Part shown: positions 43,744-53,400 of the stretch, one piece after another
How positions within the stretch are numbered: position 1 is the first letter of the stretch
Layout of the letters: every line of letters begins with the position of its first letter
Assembly: GCA_049317525.1 (NCBI GenBank)
Contig: JBMOIC010000011.1
Span: forward strand, 12,462-76,461
From: UBA961 sp049317525
GTDB lineage: Bacteria > Bacteroidota > Ignavibacteria > Kapaibacteriales > UBA961
Direction: 5' to 3'
DNA length: 64,000 nucleotides
Notes under the pieces: model-generated
Told to the model about the DNA's origin: nothing
Database searches by the model: none
The model's input: the letters and a program-made list of their open reading frames with translations, nothing else
Translations under genes and position numbers: made by a program

Positions 43744-43768
43744 GCGGGTAACCGGTATGTCTTCCCGC
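43744..43768 (-). promoter_or_regulatory. Hairpin in the rpsD leader
   Basis: On the minus strand GCGGG (43768-43764) pairs with CCCGC (43748-43744) around a 15-base loop that contains the self-complementary ACCGGT. It lies 21 bases before the rpsD ATG, possibly a site for S4 autoregulation. Structure is short, so confidence is low. Confidence 0.3.
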
Positions 43769-43842
43769 GCAATATTAAAAAAACCGCCATAAAGATATTC
43801 TTAAAAGAACAATTATGGTTGGTACTAAATTAGAAAGAGCGC

Positions 43843-43873
43843 CAAACTAATGTATTTATGATAAATAAACAAC
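43843..43873 (-). promoter_or_regulatory. Candidate rpsD promoter
   Basis: Read on the minus strand: GTTG (43873-43870), 19-base spacer, TTAGTTTG (43850-43843). Matches TTTG-N19-TANNTTTG at all but one fixed position in each box. Predicted leader of about 110 bases before rpsD. Confidence 0.35.
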
Positions 43874-43885
43874 TATAATATTTGC

Positions 43886-44353
43886 TTATTGATGTGATTT
43901 CAACCAGTTAGATATCTCTGATACATGACCAGGTACTTTAACTTTAGAATATTTCTGTTGGATAATTCCTTGTGGATCGATGATGAATGTAGAACGTTCT
44001 ACGCCCATATATTTTCTTCCATACATCGATTTTTCTACCCACACTCCATAAGCTGAACAAATAGATTTGTCTTCATCACTTAGAAGCATAAAATTAAGTT
44101 GATGATCATTAATAAATTTTTGATGTGATTTAACACTATCTGGGCTAATACCAATAATCATTGTATTTAATGATTGTAAGCTTTCCATAGAATCACGGAA
44201 ATCGCAAGCTTCTGCAGTACAACCACTTGTATTATCTTTTGGATAGAAGTAAAGGACAATCCACTTTCCTTTTACATCATCTAATGAAAATGTTTCATTT
44301 AGGTGATGTACAGCTTTAAAAGATGGTGCTACTGAAAGAATATCAATACTCAT
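43886..44353 (-). CDS. bcp: Peroxiredoxin, BCP/PrxQ type
   Basis: 155 residues. Reduces peroxides with a thiol. 'YFYPKDNTSGCTAEACDFRD' carries the peroxidatic C45 and resolving C50 at the spacing of atypical 2-Cys BCP proteins; 'ERSTFIIDPQGII' follows. Cytosolic. It lies 163 bases upstream of rpsD on the same strand (rpsD has its own promoter) and is preceded by a terminator. Confidence 0.95.
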   Translation of the reverse strand: MSIDILSVAPSFKAVHHLNETFSLDDVKGKWIVLYFYPKDNTSGCTAEACDFRDSMESLQSLNTMIIGISPDSVKSHQKFINDHQLNFMLLSDEDKSICSAYGVWVEKSMYGRKYMGVERSTFIIDPQGIIQQKYSKVKVPGHVSEISNWLKSHQ

Positions 44354-44369
44354 TTCGATATTTCCTTAT

Positions 44370-44402
44370 AAAAAAATGCCATGCGTTTTAATACATGGCA
44401 TT
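44370..44402 (-). terminator. Terminator after the 1555-residue secreted protein
   Basis: Minus strand: AATGCCATG (44402-44394), 10-base loop, CATGGCATT (44383-44375), then seven T. A 9-bp perfect stem. It separates that gene from bcp. Confidence 0.88.
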
Positions 44403-44420
44403 GATAAAAAAGTTGGGTCT

Positions 44421-47400
44421 TTATTTTTGTAGAATGATAAGCTTAGATTGAGTTATACCCTGAACATAAATAGAGCATTGATACATTCCATTTGGTAAGG
44501 AATTAAAATTCAATGGAATCGAATGATATCCTGCTTCTACAAATGAATTAAATGGTAATAAAACAATTCTTCCCATCATGTCTGAAATAGAAATTTTGAC
44601 AATTCCAGATTGAGCAATAGAAAAATTAGCAGAAGCTTCTTGTTCTGTAGGATTAGGGATAATTGTATTAAAAGAAAGTGTACCAGTGGCAGACTTATCA
44701 TTATGTTCATCAATACTAGTAGGGAATAATTTTACGCGAATTGTATCTGAATAAATAGTATCGCATGCATTAGAAACTCTACACCAGTATAATCCAGTAT
44801 CTGCAATTGTACTATTGGATCTAGAGAAAATTTTATCTTCGTTTAATGGATCTTTCACACCATTATGGAACCACTCGAATGTAAATGGAGTTGCACCAGC
44901 TGCATTAAGCGATAAAATAATTGTTTTACCAAAATTTGTTGTAAATAAACTTAAAGGTTGAACTAATATTTCTAAAGCTGGTAAAGATTTTATGATTGCT
45001 GTTTCCGATGCACTTGTACCACAAACACCAGTAACAACTACTCTATAGCGTCCATCATACCTTGGGTCCATTTTTGTAATTGTATATGCAGAGTCTACAG
45101 CACCAAGAATATTAGTATCATTTCTTTGCCATTGATATTGAAGCTTTGCGCCTTCTGCAGTACAAAAAAGAGTATGCGGTTTATTTGGACATGCATTCTT
45201 AGATTTTGGCCCTACCAGCACCGCAGTTGGTTTATTCAATAATATTTTAATGATATCGGAAAAGAAACGCGCTTTACTTTCAAAAACTGTTACTTCTAGA
45301 ACATATTCTGATGAAGTATCTGCCGGAGTGAGATTTTTTATAGAAAGAATTGGCGTTCTTGCACCAGTAATAATTTTATTATCTACTAAAGTAATATTAT
45401 TCTTTTTCCACTGATATGCTAATTGAAGTCCTGCAATTGTAGGAAACACTTTAGCTGATACCTGAACAGGTTCGCCCAAACAAACTGATGTATCTTTAGG
45501 TTGAGAAGAGAATAGTACTCCTGGCATAAAGATTCCAACTATTTCACTAGTATCAATTCCACAAGCACCTTCTACAATAACTCTATAGCGTATTCCAGTA
45601 TCAGCAGGAGAAATATTCTTTATTGTGAGTCTTGGACTATTTGCACCTGATATATTACCACTATTGATAATGAATTCTGTGGTGTCTTTAAACCAACGAT
45701 ATAAAACTTGATTAGAAGGAGGAATACCACCAGCTTCTGCTCCTACTTCAAGAATTGCTGTACCACCTTGCTGAACAAATTGTGTTTGTGGTTCATTTAA
45801 GATAATAGTTTTAGTAGCTACAATTAATTGACAAATATTTGTTTGAATGGTATCTGCACCTGAATTACCAGAAAGAACACAGCGATAAAAACCTTCATCA
45901 AGTATTTTTATATTTTTTAATGATAATTCAGAACGTGTTGAATCTTTGATAGATACATTATTCTTAGTCCATTGATATGTTAAGTTTGCACCATTTGTAA
46001 TTGTAGCATTTACTTTAAAAACTGCATTATTACCTAAGCAAGTTGAAACTCTTTGAGGCTGCTGAACAATGGTAATAATTGGAATAATTTCATCTGCGCC
46101 CATATAAGAGCGAGTTCTATTCTGGATATCTATATCTTTAGGGACTACAGTTCTGATTGCAGAATTTCCATATAACAATTCATCAGTTAACTCTAATTTC
46201 ATTAAATCTGATTTAAAAGCTACTAATTTTGATACTGAATGTGAATCTAAACTGATTGGAGCTGCTTTCCAAAATGGTAAATCTGGAGGAAAGAAATCAT
46301 TCACACCATCTGTTAATGCAGCTAAGGTTGTTCCTGAAGAATATAAATTATTATAATCAGAAATCATTTGTGGTCTTCCACTAATTGTATCATATGCATA
46401 TAAAACAGCATAACCACCACCAGAATTATAGAAGATATTATTTTGAATATCTAATTTATTTCCGCCCATAGTTTCTAATGCTGCTTTTCCTGGAATAGAG
46501 CTTTGAGAATGCAATGTATTATGATAAATTCTGGTATTGATAGCATTTTTTACATACATACCAGTAGCAGAAGTTGATGGAATACCTGCCTTTACAAGAT
46601 TATTTGCAAATAGATAAGGATTAGCTGTATCACCTATGATGGAAGCTGTCCAGATACCAGTTCCTGCTTTGATTTGAGAAATATAATTATTTGTAATTTT
46701 TCCAGAACCGCTAGATTTAAGGATATTAATACCATTGATATTTTCATTATTTGCATTAATGATATTATTATGGATAACTGGTGCAATAGTATTTGCAATA
46801 TGTATTGCAGTTGCTTTAACTGAAGAGATATTATTATTTATAATTGATAAAGTATTGCTGGCAATTGCTGAAGTATCATAAGGCATATAAACTGCATATC
46901 CACCACCTTTAATCTTGCAATTTTGAATGGATAAAGAATCTGCTTTATTATCTTCAGAACTATAAATATTCTTGCTAGTTAAAGCAGAAGAAACCTCGAT
47001 AGAAGAATTTTCTATACTTATTCTTTTGGTGTGTTTATTAAGTACAAATACATTTCCATACTCTGCACCAAGAGAAGTAAAATCAATAGAATTAAAGCGT
47101 ATTCCATCAGTACCATTTAAATTCATTACATAATTGTTTTCTGGGTATAATGATTCGAAAGAAACACTTGGTGGAGTAATAGCTTTTGAGTCTTTAGTAA
47201 TGACAATTGGTTTAGATGGGGAAGCACCAGGAATTTCTCCCATAGATATTTGGGCTACATAAGATCCCGATCTAACAGAAAAAGTAACTGAATCTAAAAT
47301 TCCCCAATTACTAATATAAGAACAAGCAATTGCTAGCGTATTGAATTGTGGCGAAGAGCCCCCAACAGTATATGTTCCTTTTAAAAGCCCTGGACCAGTC

Positions 47401-49088
47401 CTTAAAATTTCAACATCATTTGCAGGATTTTCATCGCCTTGTCCATTTGGTAATATGCTTGTTACTTGTATATTGGTTAATGTGGCTGCAGGAAAAGAAA
47501 TATTTCCAAGTATTACAGTTAGAGATTGACCAGGCATAATCATCGTATTAATATTTTTAACTGGCATAGCAGTACCATTAATTCGCCAGTCAATTTTTAT
47601 ACTATCAATCCTGAATTTACCAAAATTCTTTACAATTGCTTTAACTGATTGAAAGCCTGCATTATAAGGTACTGTTGGCATAATAATAGAAGTAATTCCA
47701 GCATCATTTCCACGGATATTTAAAATGTGGGCTGCCATTACATCAAAGCCTCCGCGGCCTGTTAATAATGTTTTAGAAAAAGATGCTTGATATGCAGTTG
47801 CCCCGCCAATAAAACCACCTTTATCAAAATTATTTGCTATTGAATGTACATATTCATCAGATGAAGAGCCAGCCTTTTGCACCCATTTAACTTTTGACAA
47901 ACTATCCATTAAAAACACTGCAATATCTCTTTCACCTTGAGAAGAAATACTGAATGTATCGATAATTGCGGTATTTCTGATATTTGCAGCAACAATGGTA
48001 TTTCCATCGAAATCCGATGAAATTCCTGTGCATTCGTCATTTTCTGCAGAACCAAAGCTCTTGGCATAAATAATATCACCAAATTCATTGTATTTAGCCA
48101 CAAAACCATCAGTTGCGCCATATGCTGTTGTAGTAATTGTATCTGCAGACACTGCGCCAGATACAGTACCATTAAACATTATATATCTATTTGTATCATT
48201 TGTAATTTCATCTGAAAAGTCATTATCACTGCTACCAATTTTTTTCAACCATTGTTCTTGTAAATTTTCTAGAGCATATTTCACTAAAAATATATCACTT
48301 CCTCCATAAGAGGTAGTAGCAAAATTCCCAAAAGTAGCAGTTCCATTAAATGTACCAACCATATATAAGCCAGTTGTATCAGTAATGAGACCAGTAGAAT
48401 GATCATTCTGTGCTCCACCAGATTTCCTTGCTGTAACTTCAACACCTTCTTTATTGATTTTAAGAACAAACATATCGGTTCCACCATAAGCCGTTAGTTT
48501 GTTTAGATTTCCAAATTTTATAGAATCAGAGTAAATTCCTGTTAGATACACATTTCCATCTCGGTCGCAAGTAACGGATGTTCCCTGTTCATTTCCTTGT
48601 CCACCATAATTACGAGCCCACACTAAATCCCCTAATGCAGTATATTTAGCAAGAAATATATCTTTGCCGCCATTACTAGTGATTTTAGCAGAATTTAAGG
48701 CTGCAATATTTTCAAAATATCCGGTTACATACACATTGCCATCGGGGTCAGCAAACATCGAATTCACTTTATCATTGCCAGTGCCTCCAATTTTTAAAGC
48801 CCACACAATGTCACCGAAACCCGTATATCGCATGATTAAGCCATCTTCTTGTCCATTGCAGTTTAAAATATAGGGTCCAAATTGTGCTATACCTGTATAT
48901 ACACCACCTGCAAAAATGGTATTACCATTATAACGATGAACTGTTACGCATTCATCAAATGTACGGCCCCCACTATTCTTAGCCCAATCCCAACCTGCTT
49001 CTTGAGATAAAGCATGTGAAAACCCAGTTAAGATTAGCAAGACAAAACATATTGCCTTAACGCGATGAAAAAATGTAGATAAAAACAT
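44421..49088 (-). CDS. Giant T9SS cargo protein: SBBP-type propeller, beta-helix and Ig-like domains
   Basis: 1555 residues from ATG at 49088 (an upstream ATG adds 12). Signal peptide ends near 'ALSQ'. Domains: about eight 50-residue SBBP-like blades (e.g. 'NVYLTGIYSDSIKFGN', 'LVWARNYGGQGNEQ') to residue ~460; a CARDB-like domain to ~570 ('VKAIVKNFGKFRIDSIKIDW'); a right-handed parallel beta-helix to ~1000 ('NNIISSVKATAIHIANT'-type coils); about five Ig-like domains ('YQWKKNNITLVD' repeated) to ~1475; and a type A sorting domain ('FNTIIPNPTEQEASANF', 'PNGMYQCSIYVQG'). Expected to be exported by T9SS. Possibly an adhesin or lectin-like surface protein. Confidence 0.9.
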   Translation of the reverse strand: MFLSTFFHRVKAICFVLLILTGFSHALSQEAGWDWAKNSGGRTFDECVTVHRYNGNTIFAGGVYTGIAQFGPYILNCNGQEDGLIMRYTGFGDIVWALKIGGTGNDKVNSMFADPDGNVYVTGYFENIAALNSAKITSNGGKDIFLAKYTALGDLVWARNYGGQGNEQGTSVTCDRDGNVYLTGIYSDSIKFGNLNKLTAYGGTDMFVLKINKEGVEVTARKSGGAQNDHSTGLITDTTGLYMVGTFNGTATFGNFATTSYGGSDIFLVKYALENLQEQWLKKIGSSDNDFSDEITNDTNRYIMFNGTVSGAVSADTITTTAYGATDGFVAKYNEFGDIIYAKSFGSAENDECTGISSDFDGNTIVAANIRNTAIIDTFSISSQGERDIAVFLMDSLSKVKWVQKAGSSSDEYVHSIANNFDKGGFIGGATAYQASFSKTLLTGRGGFDVMAAHILNIRGNDAGITSIIMPTVPYNAGFQSVKAIVKNFGKFRIDSIKIDWRINGTAMPVKNINTMIMPGQSLTVILGNISFPAATLTNIQVTSILPNGQGDENPANDVEILRTGPGLLKGTYTVGGSSPQFNTLAIACSYISNWGILDSVTFSVRSGSYVAQISMGEIPGASPSKPIVITKDSKAITPPSVSFESLYPENNYVMNLNGTDGIRFNSIDFTSLGAEYGNVFVLNKHTKRISIENSSIEVSSALTSKNIYSSEDNKADSLSIQNCKIKGGGYAVYMPYDTSAIASNTLSIINNNISSVKATAIHIANTIAPVIHNNIINANNENINGINILKSSGSGKITNNYISQIKAGTGIWTASIIGDTANPYLFANNLVKAGIPSTSATGMYVKNAINTRIYHNTLHSQSSIPGKAALETMGGNKLDIQNNIFYNSGGGYAVLYAYDTISGRPQMISDYNNLYSSGTTLAALTDGVNDFFPPDLPFWKAAPISLDSHSVSKLVAFKSDLMKLELTDELLYGNSAIRTVVPKDIDIQNRTRSYMGADEIIPIITIVQQPQRVSTCLGNNAVFKVNATITNGANLTYQWTKNNVSIKDSTRSELSLKNIKILDEGFYRCVLSGNSGADTIQTNICQLIVATKTIILNEPQTQFVQQGGTAILEVGAEAGGIPPSNQVLYRWFKDTTEFIINSGNISGANSPRLTIKNISPADTGIRYRVIVEGACGIDTSEIVGIFMPGVLFSSQPKDTSVCLGEPVQVSAKVFPTIAGLQLAYQWKKNNITLVDNKIITGARTPILSIKNLTPADTSSEYVLEVTVFESKARFFSDIIKILLNKPTAVLVGPKSKNACPNKPHTLFCTAEGAKLQYQWQRNDTNILGAVDSAYTITKMDPRYDGRYRVVVTGVCGTSASETAIIKSLPALEILVQPLSLFTTNFGKTIILSLNAAGATPFTFEWFHNGVKDPLNEDKIFSRSNSTIADTGLYWCRVSNACDTIYSDTIRVKLFPTSIDEHNDKSATGTLSFNTIIPNPTEQEASANFSIAQSGIVKISISDMMGRIVLLPFNSFVEAGYHSIPLNFNSLPNGMYQCSIYVQGITQSKLIILQK

Positions 49089-49293
49089 ATCACTAACTCT
49101 ATATTTGAATAAAAAAATCAACATGAAACTTATAACTATTAAAACAACAAAGTTTATAGAAGTGTTAACACAAACATTGTTGTTTTTATTAGCAATAAGT
49201 ATTGATTACAAGGATTATGCCAAGTTTACGGCAATAGAGGTAATGTGATAGATAAATCAGAATATTATATCAATATATTCTATCAAATATGAA

Positions 49294-50022
49294 TCAAAAT
49301 GTAAAGATTAATCTTAAAATCTCTGGCCATTTAGTTAAAAGAATAACCCTATATCCTAAATATGTTCCTACTCCCACCATTGTTAACCCCGCAAACTTTT
49401 GAATTCGATATGTAAATTCTGCAGAAAATCTAGCTTTAAAATGCATCAATACTCTTAGTAATAAATACATCCACGCAAAATTACCTATACCAAAACCCAA
49501 TGAAAATCCTATAGTACCCAATGAAGATATTTCAATCAATCGGCTATGCTGAACATATAAACATGTATAAGTAAGTGAGGGCAAAAATGTTGGATTGGCA
49601 ATATTGGTTAATGCTATTGCAATGCCAAACAAAAATGGCCCACCATGTTGTAGTTTCTCTGATAAACGTTGATAATACGACAATTTAACTGTAGATATAC
49701 TATGAGAATTAGCTATAGGTTTAGGAGATTTAAACTGTATTAATCCATACATTATCATCCCAAAAACACAAATACCTTGAAATGATAACATTGCAAATGG
49801 ATAAGAAGAAAAAAATGAATCTACACTAGAAAATATTGCAGTTGTGAAACCCATAGCAATAATACAGTATATAAAATCCATAAAAGAAGCACCAATACCC
49901 ATCATAATTCCGCTTCTTTTATCATCCCTTAATGCTAAGCGTATTACAGAAACGCCTACCGGCCCTGGTGCAATCGCAAGAACAAATCCAATCAAACATC
50001 CTATTAATACTGAAATTATCAT
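49294..50022 (-). CDS. LysE family exporter
   Basis: 242 residues with about six transmembrane helices. 'IGFVLAIAPGPVGVSVIRLAL' (in parts) and 'GIMMGIGASFMDFIYC' are typical LysE/RhtB-type N-terminus, with 'GIAIALTNIANPTFL' later. Family members export amino acids (lysine, homoserine, threonine), but the substrate here is not clear. Divergent from porU; 423-base gap between them. Confidence 0.85.
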   Translation of the reverse strand: MIISVLIGCLIGFVLAIAPGPVGVSVIRLALRDDKRSGIMMGIGASFMDFIYCIIAMGFTTAIFSSVDSFFSSYPFAMLSFQGICVFGMIMYGLIQFKSPKPIANSHSISTVKLSYYQRLSEKLQHGGPFLFGIAIALTNIANPTFLPSLTYTCLYVQHSRLIEISSLGTIGFSLGFGIGNFAWMYLLLRVLMHFKARFSAEFTYRIQKFAGLTMVGVGTYLGYRVILLTKWPEILRLIFTF

Positions 50023-50445
50023 AGGGGCTTGGCTAATAATGAGTATAAGTTATGATAAGATTGCATTATATCTAAAATAATGAATGATACAGAGTTACAT
50101 TGTGTAAAATTGTACACACAAGGATACAAATGTACAAAAAACACACTTTATCACAAAGTAGAGACATATAATTGAAAACATATTAAAATTATATTTTCTT
50201 TTGCATTGTATAATTGCGTTTGCTATTTTGCGTTCAAGTTTTTAACACTTAATAACTATAATATAAGCGCCTATACACTCTTTATACTTGTCTTTATAAG
50301 GTTATGTACAAAAGTTCCTTTTGCAATTTTTAACCACTTATAAAAAATATGTTTAAATAACTGGCACATCATTTGTCTTAGGTAATAAAACAAATGACAC
50401 TCCCCAGATTTTTTAAATGCCCAAGGGCTCAATTTTGGCAAGTAT
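50023..50445. other. 423-base intergenic region between LysE exporter and porU
   Basis: No gene was found. Contents: the Crp-like palindrome at 50101-50118; further down a perfect 8-bp inverted repeat TCATTTGT (50369-50376) and ACAAATGA (50390-50397) with a 13-base loop in the predicted porU leader. No full TANNTTTG promoter was seen. The rest is plain AT-rich sequence. Confidence 0.6.
50101..50118. promoter_or_regulatory. Crp-like palindrome TGTGTA-N6-TACACA
   Basis: TGTGTA (50101-50106), AAATTG, TACACA (50113-50118), a perfect 6-bp inverted repeat with 6-base spacer, like the Crp consensus TGTGA-N6-TCACA. It lies between the divergent LysE and porU genes. The identical arms with the same spacing recur at 60420-60437. 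Confidence 0.45.
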
Positions 50446-53400
50446 ATGGCATTTTCAATTGTAAAAAATTTGATGACAAATTTCCAATTATCATTGGTTT
50501 TAGGGCTTATTTTTGCAATGTCAGGGAATAATATTGCAAAGGCTGATATATTTTTACCTAAGGGTTGCTCGATAGTAACATCCACTAAAGAGATACTAAT
50601 CTTAAAATTTCAACCTGAATTAAAGGGCTTCGATACTCTTCGCTTAACAAATGGAAATCTTACAATTCTCCCTAGAATAAATGGTGCTTTTGCTGTGGCA
50701 AAGCAATCAGGTGGTCCATTACAACTTCAATATTCAATTCCTATTACAGTTCCCAATGCACAAGCATTTCAATTGTATGCATCTAAAGCGCAATCTGTGT
50801 CTAGAATTAAAGGAATGATTACTCCAAAACCATATATGCAATTAGATGGTGATAATCCAGCAATCCCTATATATGAGATAGATGAGCACCTTTACCAAGA
50901 ACAGAATCATAGTGCTTGGTCTTCTTTAGAGTATCAGGGAATTGCAAGGAATAGACATCTTGCGCAATTATCGGTGATTATAGCAAAATATGACAATCAA
51001 TCTGGCACAATTGATATACCTAAAAATATTATTGTTGAGATTAGATTTACTCCGAATGGACCTTCAATATCAACAGTAAAAGATGAATATGATCCAGAGA
51101 TATCTATAAATCATCATGAAACAAAAGATTGGATTCTAGCTTCTTCGACTGCATTTTCTAAAAATATAGCAAAAGTTCAAGAAACTGTAAAGTCTAAATG
51201 GTTAAAAATGATTGTTTCTTCTCAAGGAATATATAAAGTTGATGCTGCTAGCCTTTCGTCTGCAGGTTTATCAATAAAACCAGAAGAAATACCAACCATT
51301 AAAGTATATGGAAATGGGGCAAAGTTATTGTCAGAAAATGTTGATTCGGCATTATCTAATACAATGAATGAACAAAAGATTATCGTTAAAACAAAGGCTA
51401 ATGGGGAATTAGATGCTATATATTTTTATGGAGAAGGCCCATCTGGTTTTACATTTAAAAATGGTGATTATAGACATTTTACTCATCCATTTTCAAAAGA
51501 AAATGTATACTTGATTACTGCAGGCGGCTCCATTGGTTTGCGCGCAGAAGCTTTACCAAGTTTAAAAGATGATCAAGTTATTAGTAAGCCAACTCAATTT
51601 AATAGTAGAATATTTACTGAAGATGAATTATATAATGCCCTTGCAGCCCCATCTGGAAGAACGTGGTATGGTAAATCTGTAGAAAGCACTGTTCCACTTA
51701 ACTATTCTACGATACTACATGGATTATCAAGAAGTGGTGAAATTACATATCGGTATTGTGTATCACATAAATCTACTAAAACTGGTTATTTCTCTATAAG
51801 CGAGAATAATAAAGTTTTTGATTCTATCTATGTATTAGGTACAAATCCTTATGATAGTTATTATAATTATGTAGAATCTATAAGTTCTTGCGAACAGAGT
51901 TTTACAATTCCAGCTAATACTATTTCGAATGATAATAGAAGTATTCTTAAGTTTTCTTATAGAAATCCATCTGCAGGTGCTACAAGTTCAGGATTTGTTG
52001 ATTGGTTCGAAATTCTTTATCCACGAGAATTTACAGCCACTTCTAATCAATTAGAAATATTTTCTGATTCTACAATAAATGGTGGAATTGAATATTCAAT
52101 AAATCAATTCTCAGGAAATGAGATTTTTGGATTTGATATTACAGATGATAAAAACCCAGAATTATTACAAAATATCTCTGTAACAGGTGGCTTATATATT
52201 TTTCGAGCTATGCAAAAAAATAATCAAGCTAAAAGATATTTTGTAGCTTCCGAATTTAAAAATCCAAAGCTGATTGTAACTGATTTTGCCAATTTAAGAC
52301 AGAATATAAGTGGCGCTTCAATGCTTCTTATAACTCATGCAGATTTAATGGAATCAGCCGAGAAGTATAAAAAGTTTAAAGAAAGTACTAGCAAAATATC
52401 AGTAAAAATTGCGACTACAGAGCAAATCTATAATGAGTTTTCTAGTGGTATAACAGATATTACCGCTATTAGAGATTATGTATCGTATGCTTTAAATTAT
52501 TGGACTAATAAGCCTCAATATTTATTGCTTTGGGGCGATGGACATTATGATTATAGGGGCATTCAATTAGCAGCCACTAACTATGTACCTACCTACCAAA
52601 CCGATCAAGAATGTGGATCATTTAATGCAACCATAACATCTTGTATCGATGATTATTTTGCCAGAACGATTGGTAATGATGCCAAAGTTGATATTTCTGC
52701 TGGAAGAATTCCGGTTCTGTCGCCTGTTAATGGTTTAGAACTTGTAGATAAATTGCAACATTATGAAGAAAACTCAGATCCAGGACAATGGCAAACTACC
52801 GTATGTTTAGTTGCTGATGATGGCCCAGTTGGTGTTGGATCTGATGGAACTCAACATACTCAACAATCAGAAAATTTAGCTTCAACTGTAATTCCTAGCG
52901 ATATGCAGTTAAAAAAAATATATTTAGCTGAATATCCTGTAGAAAATGTACCAAATGGAAGGCGCAAACCAGCAGTTACGCAACAACTTTTAACTGATAT
53001 TAATACTACAGGTGCTGTATTGTTAAATTGGATAGGACATGGAAGTCCTAGACTATGGGCGCATGAAAGAGTTTTTGAAAAAGAAACAACTATACCTCAA
53101 ATGATAAATAAAGATAGGCTTTTCTATCTTACAGCTGCAACTTGTGATTTTGCAAGATTCGATGATGCAGAAAGAGAATCCGGAGCAGAGGAATTGATTA
53201 GAAGTACAAGGGGTGGAGCAATCGGAGTATTTGCAGCAACACGTCCAGTTTTCTCTTATCAAAATGCAGATATTTGCGAGATGTACTATAAATTTCTTTT
53301 TACAAAAGATGCTAATGGAGATTATCTATCCATTGGAGATGCATTATATAGAACAAAACAATATTTATATGATGATAATGCAGAAAAATATTTGATTTTG

